Positions 44,465 through 52,746 of a DNA stretch of 64,000 bases are shown here, in pieces. The stretch is from contig NZ_JAQIYM010000008.1 of assembly GCF_028823535.1 (NCBI RefSeq), positions 186,001-250,000 on the forward strand. The letters are read 5' to 3'. Position 1 is the stretch's first letter; the number at the start of each line of letters is the position of its first letter. Both the position numbers and the translations under genes were made by a program. A model generated the notes under the pieces. It was given only the letters and a program-made list of their open reading frames with translations, was not told the origin of the DNA and made no database searches. This DNA comes from Pseudomonas serbica. GTDB taxonomy: Bacteria; Pseudomonadota; Gammaproteobacteria; Pseudomonadales; Pseudomonadaceae.

Positions 44465-45185
44465 TTGCGACCCGACAGAGTCCAGCTTCCGCATGGTGGC
44501 TCGAACGATCGAGCAGCGGATTATCTCCGGGGAAATTACGCCCGGGGACATCCTGCCGGCCGAATCCAGGCTTGCGGAACAGCTGGGCGTCAATCGTTCG
44601 ACCATTCGCGAAGCCATCCGCGTGCTGGAACAGAACGGGTTCGTCAAACGGGAACCGGGTCGACGCAAGCTGATTACCTCGATTCCCCATTCGGGAGATA
44701 TTTCCCAGCGCCTCACCGCGACCATGGTGCTGAACCAGGTGACGTTTGAGGAATTGTGGGAAGCGATGTACGCCCTGGAGCCTGCAGCAGCAGCCGCCGC
44801 AGCGGTACGCGGCAACGACGAGGACTTCGCCGCCATCGAAGCCAATCTCGCTGCGACACGACAGGCGTTGGAGGACAGCGCCAGCCTGGTGGAACTGGAC
44901 ATCGAGTTTCACGAACTGGTCGCCACGGCCACACGCAATCGTGCCATTCAAATGGCCCGTGCACCGTTGAGCACCCTGTTCTATCCGCCTTTTTATGCCG
45001 TGATGTCACGTCTTAATGCGGGCCAGCGGCTTTTGACCGCACACGAGCAGATTTACCAGGCGGTTCGTGCCCATGACGCAGCGAACGCCCGGGAGTGGAT
45101 GGAAAAGCATATCCAGGATTTCGAGCGAGGGTACGAACTGGCGAATCTGAACATGGCCAGCCCAGTGCTGATGCCAGAACGATGA
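44448..45185 (+). CDS. GntR regulator, FadR subfamily
   Basis: 245 aa. The N-terminal winged helix (VARTIEQRIISGEITPGDIL, SRLAEQLGVNRSTIREAIRVLEQNGFVKREPG) is joined to an all-helical FCD domain (ELDIEFHELVATATRN with metal-binding Asp/His, and LTAHEQIYQAVRAHDAANAREWMEKHI). Such proteins are usually repressors released by an acyl-CoA or organic acid. It overlaps the synthetase gene by 17 bp, so it belongs to the operon. The two GTCCGAC repeats at 38.36-38.46 kb are good candidates for its binding sites, giving joint control of the divergent thiolase and phosphotransferase operons. Confidence 0.9.
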   Translation: MARPVNCDPTESSFRMVARTIEQRIISGEITPGDILPAESRLAEQLGVNRSTIREAIRVLEQNGFVKREPGRRKLITSIPHSGDISQRLTATMVLNQVTFEELWEAMYALEPAAAAAAAVRGNDEDFAAIEANLAATRQALEDSASLVELDIEFHELVATATRNRAIQMARAPLSTLFYPPFYAVMSRLNAGQRLLTAHEQIYQAVRAHDAANAREWMEKHIQDFERGYELANLNMASPVLMPER

Positions 45186-45192
45186 GGTCATC

Positions 45193-45906
45193 ATGGAAAC
45201 AAAACAGCCGTCCCTGAAGGCACACTACGCGGAACTCAGTGCCCGAGAGGTCATTACGTCCCGTCGCTCCGTGCGCGCTTTTTTGCCAACCACGGTGCGA
45301 CGGGAAACGGTCGAGCAGGTGCTGGAGCTCGCTGCGCGTGCACCGAGTGGTTCGAACGTCCAGCCTTGGCAGGTGTGGGTGCTGACCGATGCGCCGTTAA
45401 TCAATCTCGGTCTCGAGCTGCAGTCGTTGGCACTTGCCGGCAGCGACGATCAAGAGGAACAGCCACAAACTCATCACGTCCGTGAGCCCTATCGCTCCCG
45501 GCGGCGCAAAGTCGCGCGGGATCTTTACGAATCGCTCGATATCACCCGTGATGACACACAGGGAATGCTCAGGCAGACGTCGCGCAATTTCATTTTTTTC
45601 GACGCCCCGGTCGGTCTGTTTTTCACCATTGATCGAGACCTCGATAGCAACCGCTGGCTCGATTACGGCATGTTTTTACAGAACATCATGCTCGCGGCAA
45701 AAGCCTACGGACTGGACACCTGCGCCCAGCAGGCCTTTGTGAAATACGAGGCCGTTATCGCCCGTCGCCTGGGCCTCGCCGACAATCAGAAACTGGTCTG
45801 CGGCATGGCGCTCGGCTACGGCGACTTGAATGCCGCGGAAAACACATTTGTTGCCGAGCGTGCACCGTTGCACGCGTTCACGCAATTCGTCGACACCTTG
45901 TACTAA
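45193..45906 (+). CDS. Nitroreductase-family flavoprotein
   Basis: 237 aa. SRRSVRAFLPTTVRRETVEQVLELAARAPSGSNVQPWQVWVL is the FMN-binding N-terminus, followed by WLDYGMFLQNIMLAAKAYGLDTCAQQAF and GMALGYGD. The family transfers two electrons from NAD(P)H to nitro groups, quinones or enones. The long insert between strands (DDQEEQPQTHHVREPYRSRR) is typical of the BluB/NfnB-like side. It lies 7 bp after the GntR gene. Its role in this acid pathway is not evident; it could reduce an enoyl bond. Confidence 0.87.
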   Translation: METKQPSLKAHYAELSAREVITSRRSVRAFLPTTVRRETVEQVLELAARAPSGSNVQPWQVWVLTDAPLINLGLELQSLALAGSDDQEEQPQTHHVREPYRSRRRKVARDLYESLDITRDDTQGMLRQTSRNFIFFDAPVGLFFTIDRDLDSNRWLDYGMFLQNIMLAAKAYGLDTCAQQAFVKYEAVIARRLGLADNQKLVCGMALGYGDLNAAENTFVAERAPLHAFTQFVDTLY

Positions 45907-45929
45907 ACCAGCAACCCGGGAGCGAAAGG

Positions 45930-46691
45930 ATGGATATCGTCAATAAAGTAGTAATTGTCGCAGGTGGCGGCTCAGGCCTGGGCCAAGCCACGGCCATGGA
46001 CTTGGCCGAACGAGGAGCCAAAGTGGTGATCGTGGACCTCAACGAACAAGCCGTGAACCAAGTCGCCCACGCCGTCGATGGCATAGCGGTCGCTTGTGAT
46101 GTGGCCGATGACGACGCTTCCCATGCCGCCATGCGACGAATCATAGATACGGTGGGACTGCCCGCAGTGTTGGTCAATTGCGCAGGTGTTGCGCCGTCTG
46201 CGCGGATCATTTCCAAAAAAGGTCCGGCATCGTTGGGTGATTTTGAGCGTGTCATCCGCATTAACCTCCTGGGCACCTTTAACTGGTTACGTCTGGCGGC
46301 GGATGCCATGAAAGACAACATCGCCGACACTGACGGCGCACGCGGCGTCATCATCAATACCGCCTCGATTGCTGCCTACGAAGGCCAGATCGGCCAAAGT
46401 GCTTACGCCGCATCCAAAGGAGGTGTGGTGTCCCTGACCCTCCCGGCGGCCAGGGAGCTCGCACGATATGGCATTCGGGTAATGGCTATTGCCCCAGGTT
46501 TGTTCGGCACGGCGATGCTTGAATCGATTGATGAAGAAATCAAAGATCGACTCATCGCTGACATTCCGTTTCCTCATCGCTTCGGAAAGCCCTCCGAATA
46601 CTCCGCGATGGTACGGGCAATTATCGAAAACCCGATGCTGAACGGCTCGGTGATACGGCTGGATGCCGCGTTGCGCATGCAAGCTCAGTAA
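45930..46691 (+). CDS. SDR, 3-hydroxyacyl-CoA dehydrogenase type II (HSD10-like)
   Basis: 253 aa. VIVAGGGSGLGQATAMDLAERGAKVVIVDLNE binds NAD (Asp after strand 2), VLVNCAGVAPSARI is a variant NNAG motif with Cys, and IINTASIAAYEGQIGQSAYAASKGGVVSLTLPAARELARYGIRVMAIAPGLF is nearly the diagnostic pattern of HSD17B10/2-methyl-3-hydroxybutyryl-CoA dehydrogenases. Such enzymes oxidise branched 3-hydroxyacyl-CoA, which fits a 2-methyl-branched substrate and the racemase upstream. It lies 23 bp after the nitroreductase and ends the operon. Confidence 0.9.
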   Translation: MDIVNKVVIVAGGGSGLGQATAMDLAERGAKVVIVDLNEQAVNQVAHAVDGIAVACDVADDDASHAAMRRIIDTVGLPAVLVNCAGVAPSARIISKKGPASLGDFERVIRINLLGTFNWLRLAADAMKDNIADTDGARGVIINTASIAAYEGQIGQSAYAASKGGVVSLTLPAARELARYGIRVMAIAPGLFGTAMLESIDEEIKDRLIADIPFPHRFGKPSEYSAMVRAIIENPMLNGSVIRLDAALRMQAQ

Positions 46692-46852
46692 GCCCTCTCA
46701 CGCAACGTCATCACCCGATGCGGATGGCGCTTAAACATCACATTAATCTGTTATTCGACAGCCACCTTTAAACACTCACAAGGCCGTGAACTTGAGAGTT
46801 TGACGCTTAACTAGCGAAGGAGTTCGTGCGCCCGAAAAAAGCAGCCATTGAT

Positions 46853-46878
46853 TTAAACGATTATTAAACCAGCGTTAA
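46853..46878. promoter_or_regulatory. Triple TTAA operator, second copy
   Basis: TTAA-N7-TTAA-N7-TTAA with the same 26-bp geometry as the itaconate promoter; the right pair TTAAACCAGCGTTAA differs from TTAACCCGGCGTTAA at only two bases. It lies 43 bp before the MFS start. Confidence 0.65.
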
Positions 46879-46920
46879 TGCTCTCTCGTTCCTCCAATAA
46901 TAATTGCCGGAGACAAACTA

Positions 46921-48228
46921 ATGCACCCTGAAAACGCCATCGGACACGCCGACCTACTAGATGCCACTTATCGAAAAATAACCTGGCGCTTACTTCCCTA
47001 TCTGTTTATCAGCTACGTATTTGCCTACCTTGATCGGGTCAATATAGGATTTGCCGCCGCACAAATGAAGGCCGACCTTAACTTCTCGGACGCGGTATAT
47101 GGCCTGGGTGCGGGAATGTTCTTTGTCGGTTATTTCATGTGCGAGATACCCAGTAATCTGTTGATGAATAAAATAGGCGCACGTTTGACCATTGCCCGAA
47201 TCATGATCTGTTGGGGACTGGTTTCCTGCTGCACAATGCTGGTGACCAGTTCGACATCGTTTTACCTGGTGCGATTGCTACTCGGGATCTTCGAGGCCGG
47301 GTTCGCGCCAGGAGTCCTGCTGTATCTCACGCTCTGGTATCCGCCTGCCCGCCGGGCGCAAATGGCTGCTATTTTCCTCAGCGGCGCTGCCATTGCAGGC
47401 GTTGTTGGGGCACCGATTTCCGGATGGATCCTCGACGCGATGGACGAAACCGGCGGCCTGCACGGCTGGCAATGGTTATTCATGTTGGAAGGCGTGCCTT
47501 CGGTGTTGCTCGGCGTCTTGGCGTTGTTGTTATTACCTGATCGTCCTTCAGCCGCAACCTGGCTCTCTCAAGAAGAAAAAGCTCAGATCACCGCCAAGCT
47601 TGCTACACCGACATCGAAAGCGAGCCACGGCTTCATCGACGCGCTTCGCGATCCGGTGATCTATTACATTGCTATCGCGTGGTTTACCGTTATCTGCGGG
47701 ATTTATTCGGTGTCGTTCTGGATGCCGATGCTCATGCAGGACGCCGGTATCAAGACCTCAACCGAAATCGGACTGTGGTCGGTCATTCCTTACGGCGCCA
47801 CGGCCATCGGCATGGTGCTGGTTTCGCGACACTCGGACAAAGCCATGGAGCGTCGTTGGCATGCGGCTGCCTGCGCTCTGTTAGGAGCGGTAGGGCTGGC
47901 TCTTTTACCATTCGTCCATGGCAGCTTTCTGTTGACGATGTTGTCGTTGACCCTAGCCAGCACCGCGGTGTTTTCGGCCATGCCGATCACATTGGCGATG
48001 CCCATGTGCTATTTGTCCAGCAAAGCTGCGCCGGGCGGCATCGCATTCGTCAACACCATTGGCCTGCTCGGCGGCGTGGTAAGTCCGTACATGCTTGGCC
48101 TGATCAAAACCAATACCGGCAGCCTGGATAACGGTCTGTTCGTCATCGCTGCGATGCTCCTGATCGGCGCCCTGTTATTGGTGGGTTTTGTACGTCTTGA
48201 ACCGCGGGTCACCGCCGTAGTGGCCTGA
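46921..48228 (+). CDS. MFS transporter, candidate itaconate-regulon carboxylate carrier
   Basis: 435 aa, twelve predicted segments, anion:cation symporter class. SYVFAYLDRVNIGFAAAQMKADLNFSDAVYGLGAGMFFVGY, CEIPSNLLMNKIGARLTIARIM and WILDAMDETGGLHGWQWLFMLEGVPSVLLG make it a close paralog of the carrier at 29.9-31.2 kb. The promoter carries the triple TTAA operator found at the itaconate operon, so ItcR may control it and itaconate or a similar diacid may be its substrate. A 229-bp gap separates it from the beta-oxidation operon, so it is probably a separate unit. Confidence 0.9.
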   Translation: MHPENAIGHADLLDATYRKITWRLLPYLFISYVFAYLDRVNIGFAAAQMKADLNFSDAVYGLGAGMFFVGYFMCEIPSNLLMNKIGARLTIARIMICWGLVSCCTMLVTSSTSFYLVRLLLGIFEAGFAPGVLLYLTLWYPPARRAQMAAIFLSGAAIAGVVGAPISGWILDAMDETGGLHGWQWLFMLEGVPSVLLGVLALLLLPDRPSAATWLSQEEKAQITAKLATPTSKASHGFIDALRDPVIYYIAIAWFTVICGIYSVSFWMPMLMQDAGIKTSTEIGLWSVIPYGATAIGMVLVSRHSDKAMERRWHAAACALLGAVGLALLPFVHGSFLLTMLSLTLASTAVFSAMPITLAMPMCYLSSKAAPGGIAFVNTIGLLGGVVSPYMLGLIKTNTGSLDNGLFVIAAMLLIGALLLVGFVRLEPRVTAVVA

Positions 48229-48253
48229 GAACTTCGCTGAATTGCGCGAAAAG

Positions 48254-48279
48254 ACAACTGCATCGAAGGATGCAGTTGT
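48254..48279 (+). terminator. Hairpin terminator after the MFS gene
   Basis: ACAACTGCATC-GAAG-GATGCAGTTGT, 11-bp perfect stem with a GNRA-like loop, followed by TGCGTTT. Confidence 0.75.
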
Positions 48280-48338
48280 TGCGTTTCAACTCCCGCCATT
48301 GATTTATCAATCAGCCGGGTGACTAGCTGCGATAAGAA

Positions 48339-48349
48339 TTATGCGTTTG
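48339..48349. promoter_or_regulatory. TTATGCGTTTG motif, copy 3, in a longer promoter repeat
   Basis: Third copy of the 11-mer and second copy of the 65-bp promoter repeat (48310-48375), 72-82 bp upstream of the hydro-lyase start. Confidence 0.5.
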
Positions 48350-48420
48350 TCTGCCTAGGCCAAAAATCCAATACTTCATTCAACCCCTTATACCTTTTAC
48401 GCTCGTGCAGGAGTATTCCG

Positions 48421-49677
48421 ATGGGCTACACCATGACTGAGAAAATACTGGCCCGAACTGCAGGCTTGGCGACAGTCAATGCCGGTGATGATGTTCAAGT
48501 AAAACCAGACTTCGTACTGGCATATGACTTCCCCGGTTACACCGATCGTTACTTCAAGGAAATGGAAAGCGAGTTTCAGGTCATACAGGTAAAAGAACCG
48601 GCTCGCTTTGGTGTTTTCATCGACCATATGATTCCCGCTATTACGCCGGACGAAGAACAATTCCATACAGAAACCCGTGACTGGGCGAAGCGCAATGGCG
48701 TTGAAGTATTCGAACGTCGGGGCATTGGCCATCAGGTCGCGGCGGAAGTCGGCTATGCCGTACCGGGCGCATTGGCGGTGCATTTCGACCCGCATATTTC
48801 ACAACTGGGCACCTTCGGCACACTCGCCCTGGGTATTCACCGCAACATGCTGGAAGCCTATGTTCAGGACACCGTTTCCCTGCGTGTGCCCGAGACGGTA
48901 CGTGTCGACTTCATTGGCCAATTGCAGCCAGGCGTAATGGCCCGCGATGTGCTCAACCATCTGGTCAAAACCCTGGGGCCCAGCGCGTGCCAGTTTTGCG
49001 TAATGGAACTGGCAGGGAGTGGGCTCGCCAGCCTGTCGGTGGAAGGCTTGCAGACCATCACCGGGCTGGCCATGTTCACCGGGGCGATTTCCGCGATCGT
49101 CGCACCGGATGCCGTGAGGCTCGATTACGCCCGTTCCAGGTCGCGCAAAGTGCTGGAACCGGTCTACAGCGATGCGGATGCTCGCTACCGGGCGGTCCAC
49201 ACCATCGACCTCGGCACCATCGAACCCTTGATAGTGATTCCGCCCAGCTCCGCTGGTACCCGCGATCTGACTGACTATCTCGGCCTCGATGTGCATGTCG
49301 GCTACCTCGGTTCCTGTGCTTCTGGCCGTCTCGAAGACCTGCGCATTGCTGCGCAAATTCTCAAGGGCCGCACGCTGGCGCCCGGGTTTTCACTCTACGT
49401 GGTGCCCACCAGTCAACAGATCATGGCAGCTGCAGCTAAAGAAGGGTTGCTGACCACATTGGTCGAGGCCGGTGCATTCATCTCCTCGCCCAGTTGCGAT
49501 TATTGCTATGGGCGCATTGCAACCATGAACGCAGGACAACGCGCAGTCTCCACCGGCACCTTGAATGTTCGCGGGAGGATGGGCAGCTCCGACTCCGAAA
49601 TCTATCTGTGCAGCGCTGCTGCCGTGGCGGCGGCCGCCATTGAAGGCAAGGTAGCCGACCCTCGTCATTACCTTTGA
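48421..49677 (+). CDS. Aconitase-superfamily hydro-lyase, large subunit (LeuC/DmdA-like)
   Basis: 418 aa. MTEKILARTAGLATVNAGDDVQVKPDFVLAYDFPG is the N-terminus of the isopropylmalate/2-methylmalate dehydratase large subunits. The 4Fe-4S ligands are GSCASGRLEDL and SPSCDYCYG. FGVFIDHMIPA corresponds to the DH-P motif. The start at 48421 follows AGGAG; an ATG 12 bp later is possible. It forms a heterodimer with the next gene product and dehydrates/rehydrates a 2-hydroxy diacid. With a lyase gene downstream the trio resembles dimethylmalate dehydratase plus dimethylmalate lyase, or a methylcitrate-type route. The substrate is not known. Confidence 0.87.
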   Translation: MGYTMTEKILARTAGLATVNAGDDVQVKPDFVLAYDFPGYTDRYFKEMESEFQVIQVKEPARFGVFIDHMIPAITPDEEQFHTETRDWAKRNGVEVFERRGIGHQVAAEVGYAVPGALAVHFDPHISQLGTFGTLALGIHRNMLEAYVQDTVSLRVPETVRVDFIGQLQPGVMARDVLNHLVKTLGPSACQFCVMELAGSGLASLSVEGLQTITGLAMFTGAISAIVAPDAVRLDYARSRSRKVLEPVYSDADARYRAVHTIDLGTIEPLIVIPPSSAGTRDLTDYLGLDVHVGYLGSCASGRLEDLRIAAQILKGRTLAPGFSLYVVPTSQQIMAAAAKEGLLTTLVEAGAFISSPSCDYCYGRIATMNAGQRAVSTGTLNVRGRMGSSDSEIYLCSAAAVAAAAIEGKVADPRHYL

Positions 49678-49686
49678 GGATTCGTC

Positions 49687-50199
49687 ATGAGTTTGGTCAA
49701 TTTGCGCGGCCGCGTCGCCTATGTATTTGAAGAAGAAAACTTCGATATCGATCAAATCGTCGGCGTCAAAAACATCCGGATAAGCGATGCCGAGGTGTTG
49801 GCCAAGGTGGCCATGAACGCTTACGACGAGCACTTTGCCGAGCGAGTGCGGCCGGGTGATCTATTAGTCGGCGCAGCCAATTTCGGCTACGGCCATCCGC
49901 ACTATCCGCCAATGATAGCCATGCGCAATCTGGGCATAACAGCCGTCATCGCAGAATCTTTTTCCCCGGGTTACTGGTGGGGCGAAATGGCCGAAGGCTT
50001 CGCACAAATCGAGTGCCCGGGTATCACCCGACTGGTGAGCCGCTGGGATGAAATAGAAGTGGATTGGAAAGAGCGCCGGGTCATCAATCTCAGTCGAGGC
50101 ACTGAACTGACTTTCAAGCCATTCAGTGCCTCGGATTTATTGGTTCTCGAGGCTGGCGGGCTCATTCCTTACCTCAAGCTGAAACATCAATGCCCCTAG
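49687..50199 (+). CDS. Aconitase-superfamily hydro-lyase, small subunit (LeuD-like, atypical loop)
   Basis: 170 aa swivel-domain subunit. NLRGRVAYVFEEENFDIDQIVG and GDLLVGAANFGYGHPHYPPMIAMRNLGITAVIAESF align with LeuD, but the substrate-recognition loop that normally reads G-C-GSSRE-H is replaced by GYGHPHY, losing the Ser-Ser-Arg that binds the substrate carboxylates. FSPGYWWGEMAEGF is also unusual. This suggests a different substrate from isopropylmalate or aconitate. It starts 9 bp after the large subunit gene. Confidence 0.8.
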   Translation: MSLVNLRGRVAYVFEEENFDIDQIVGVKNIRISDAEVLAKVAMNAYDEHFAERVRPGDLLVGAANFGYGHPHYPPMIAMRNLGITAVIAESFSPGYWWGEMAEGFAQIECPGITRLVSRWDEIEVDWKERRVINLSRGTELTFKPFSASDLLVLEAGGLIPYLKLKHQCP

Positions 50200-50225
50200 C
50201 GCCGTCCTTTTTCAGGAGAGTTGAA

Positions 50226-51086
50226 ATGCATGCAAAGAAAGGCTTTTACCCGCTGACCGAGGCTTTCTGCGGTCCAAAGGCGTTAGTGATACCTGGGGCC
50301 TATGATGCCTTGAGCGCCATGCTCGTCCAGGCGGCAGGTTACCCGGCAGTCTACGTTGGCAGCTATGCAACAGCCGCAGCCGGATTCGGACTTGCCGACG
50401 TCGGCGTGTTGACGCTCGAGGAATTGGCCCGTCATGCCAAGTCTGTCAGTAGCGCCGTCAGCGTGCCGGTGATTGCCGATGCCGAGGGCGGTTTTTTCGA
50501 CCCTGCCAATATCTGGCGAACAGTACGGGCGTTTGAAGAGGCTGGCGTGTCGGCCATTCACATTGAAGATCATGCTGGTGGAAAACACACGGATCTGGAA
50601 CAAAAGCTGGTTCCACTTGAATTGATGCTACAGCGCCTGCAAGCAGCCTTGGATGCTCGACGCAACCCTGAGTTCTTGATCATTGCTCGAACTGACGCCA
50701 TCTGGGCCACGCATGACGTCGACGAATGCGTCGAACGTTTAAAAGCATTCGCCAGTATCGGGATCACCCACTTTTTTGCCAACGGTGCAGATCCTGCGAC
50801 CCTGCGGGAAATCAAACAGAAAGTTCCCGGCAAGTACATCGTGATCAATCTACCCTGCGTTCGTCATCGTGATGAATGGGACGGCGCAGCGGATCTAGTC
50901 ATTGATTACGGCTTCTGCCTGCTGGCAGTGACCAAGGCGCTTCAAGTTGCGCTGAAACAATACAAGAGCGATCCGGATGCGGATCGATCGGACCTTCTTC
51001 TCGAAGACTTCGAAACCTTCGAACGTCGTTTGGGATATGCCGATTTCACCGAACGCGCCCTGCGTTATAAGAGCAATAAAAGCTGA
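50226..51086 (+). CDS. Isocitrate lyase/PEP mutase superfamily protein
   Basis: 286 aa TIM barrel. VIPGAYDALSAMLVQAAGYPAVYVGSYATAAAGFGLADVG is the substrate-binding strand region, VIADAEGGFFDPANIWRTVRAFEEAGVSAIHIEDH supplies the metal-binding Asp/Glu residues, and IIARTDAIWATHDVDECVERLKAF follows. The lyase Cys motif (KKCGH/KRCGH) is missing: the loop reads HAGGKHTDLEQKL. It is therefore unlikely to be a standard methylisocitrate lyase and may be closer to the PA4872-type oxaloacetate decarboxylase, or cleave a 2-alkylmalate differently. ATG 50226 follows GGAGAG, 27 bp after the small subunit stop. Confidence 0.85.
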   Translation: MHAKKGFYPLTEAFCGPKALVIPGAYDALSAMLVQAAGYPAVYVGSYATAAAGFGLADVGVLTLEELARHAKSVSSAVSVPVIADAEGGFFDPANIWRTVRAFEEAGVSAIHIEDHAGGKHTDLEQKLVPLELMLQRLQAALDARRNPEFLIIARTDAIWATHDVDECVERLKAFASIGITHFFANGADPATLREIKQKVPGKYIVINLPCVRHRDEWDGAADLVIDYGFCLLAVTKALQVALKQYKSDPDADRSDLLLEDFETFERRLGYADFTERALRYKSNKS

Positions 51087-51111
51087 TTGCCCCTTACACC
51101 ATCGCACTTGT

Positions 51112-51150
51112 CCCTTCCGATGGTTGACACTGTCGGAAGGGTTGGATTTT
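51112..51150 (+). terminator. Terminator of the hydro-lyase operon
   Basis: CCCTTCCGA / TCGGAAGGG stem of 9 bp with a 12-nt loop, followed by TTGGATTTTCC. Confidence 0.7.
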
Positions 51151-51355
51151 CCTCCCGGAGCGCTCATGAACCCGATGGCGTATCTAGTACTCTGCCTACA
51201 ACTGCTGACGCCGCCCCATGCTGCTCGTCCTCCGGAAATCGTGATGGATACGAGAACGATGCTGCCTTGGGCGGGCTTCGGTCATCCTCCAGATCCCCAG
51301 CACACGGATGCACGATAAACTTTGTTTCAGCCATCCACGGAGCTAGAAGCAAACG

Positions 51356-51383
51356 CCTCTGGCCTGCTCACACACGCCAGAGG
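51356..51383 (-). terminator. Hairpin terminator of the Nit1C operon
   Basis: CCTCTGGC / GCCAGAGG 8-bp stem with a 12-nt loop just beyond the nitH stop; CGTTTGC follows on the minus strand. Confidence 0.65.
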
Positions 51384-51393
51384 ATTTGGTGGC

Positions 51394-52695
51394 CTACCCC
51401 GCCACTGAACGTCGTTTGCGTGAGGTGCCTTCAAGCGCTCCTTCGATAATGTGCTGTACCAGGTACTCTGCGTCCCGCGCTACACCCGAGAAACGTCCTG
51501 ATCCCCAGGTGTACAACCACGGCAATCCAAGAAAGTACAAACCAGACTGTGCCGTCACTCCGCGTTGATGGCCAGGATGGCCACGCCCATTGAAGACCGG
51601 CGCCTCGACCCAAGTGAAATCCGGACTGAAGCCAATACACCAGATGATGCTGGTGATGCCCTCGCTCACCAGATCCAGCTCGCTACGCTCCTGCACGGGG
51701 ACCCAACTCGGCTGGTAGCGCTCGCCAGGAGGCGCATCAATCCCCTGTTGCTCGATGTACTTGTCGATCGAGCCATTGATCCGGTTGTACACCGCATCGG
51801 CATTGTCCAGATTCTCGGTCAGGTTGTTGGCGAATTGCAGGCGCGTGCCTTGCAAGCCGTCGAGCCGACCGAACAGCTCCATGCCTTCGCGGGCAAAGTT
51901 GCGCAGGTCAATATCACGGCCACCATCGCGACCGGTCACGTAGTGGTTGGTGTTATCGCGCACGCCTTCACGCAACGGATGGGTATCAACGCCAATCTCG
52001 TAGTAACCCATTTCCGCCAGCCAGTCGACCACGTCCTTGCCCCGGTAGAAACGTGCGCAACGTGGCGCATCTCCGACAGCCAGATAGACTTTGCGCCCGG
52101 CCAGGTGCAAGTCCTCGGCGATTTGCGCACCCGACTGCCCGGAGCCAACGACCAGCACATTGCCGACGGGCAAGGCCTGCGGATTGCGGTATTGCTCGGA
52201 GTGAAGCTGATGAATGCCCGCCGGCAAGCGTTCGGCCAGACGCGGGATGATCGGTGTGTGATAACCGCCCGACGCGACAATCAGCTGATCGGCGGTGAAT
52301 TCGCCTTGCGAGGTATGCACCTCGAAACCACCTTGGGTACGAGGCACTACGCGCTGGACCGTGACACCTTCACGGGCCGGAGCATTGACCGATTTGACGA
52401 ATCCGGCCAAGTATTCGTTGATCTCGTCCTTCTTCATGAACCCATGAGGATCGCTGCCGTTGAAGCCGTCTGTGTAACTGTAGCCCGGCAATGCGCATTG
52501 CCAGTTGGGCGTCACCAGACTGAAGGCATCCCAGCGCTGATTGCGCCAGGTGTGGGTCAGGCTGTGTTTTTCCAGGACCAGATGATCGATGCCCTGCTGT
52601 TGCAGGTAGTAGCTGGCGGATAACCCGGCCTGACCGCCGCCGACGACGATCACGCTGTGGTGTGGAGTTTTGATTGAAGTGAGGTGGCTGGTCAT
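51394..52695 (-). CDS. nitH: Nit1C flavin-dependent oxidoreductase (MSMEG_0569 family)
   Basis: 433 aa flavin monooxygenase-like protein. The FAD motif VIVVGGGQAGLSASYYLQQQG and the NAD(P) motif VLVVGSGQSGAQIAEDLHLAG are both intact, with HTWRNQRWDAFSLVTPNWQ and YHTPIIP between. The length and DIDLRNFAREGMELFGRLDG fit the MSMEG_0569 family, the last gene of Nit1C clusters. It probably oxidises the cluster's small product or substrate; the exact reaction is not known to me. It lies about 50 bp after nitG and ends the operon. Confidence 0.88.
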   Translation of the reverse strand: MTSHLTSIKTPHHSVIVVGGGQAGLSASYYLQQQGIDHLVLEKHSLTHTWRNQRWDAFSLVTPNWQCALPGYSYTDGFNGSDPHGFMKKDEINEYLAGFVKSVNAPAREGVTVQRVVPRTQGGFEVHTSQGEFTADQLIVASGGYHTPIIPRLAERLPAGIHQLHSEQYRNPQALPVGNVLVVGSGQSGAQIAEDLHLAGRKVYLAVGDAPRCARFYRGKDVVDWLAEMGYYEIGVDTHPLREGVRDNTNHYVTGRDGGRDIDLRNFAREGMELFGRLDGLQGTRLQFANNLTENLDNADAVYNRINGSIDKYIEQQGIDAPPGERYQPSWVPVQERSELDLVSEGITSIIWCIGFSPDFTWVEAPVFNGRGHPGHQRGVTAQSGLYFLGLPWLYTWGSGRFSGVARDAEYLVQHIIEGALEGTSRKRRSVAG

Positions 52696-52746
52696 GGTGT
52701 GCTCCGGTCCTGGGTAACGAAAAGGGTTAAGGGAAAAATCGATGAA

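Larger units (their letters stand above)
51087..51393. other. Intergenic region between convergent hydro-lyase and Nit1C operons
   Basis: About 300 bp holding two hairpins (listed separately). A 50-codon frame at 51166-51318 has a GGAG site and a hydrophobic start, but I cannot support it as a gene. Confidence 0.5.

Noticed and set aside
51166..51318. Possible 50-residue protein with a GGAG site
   Set aside because: It starts just after a terminator, has no recognisable family, and no promoter is visible; kept only as a note in the intergenic entry.
51565..52623. 352-codon plus-strand frame over nitH
   Set aside because: It is antisense to a flavoprotein with two dinucleotide-binding motifs.
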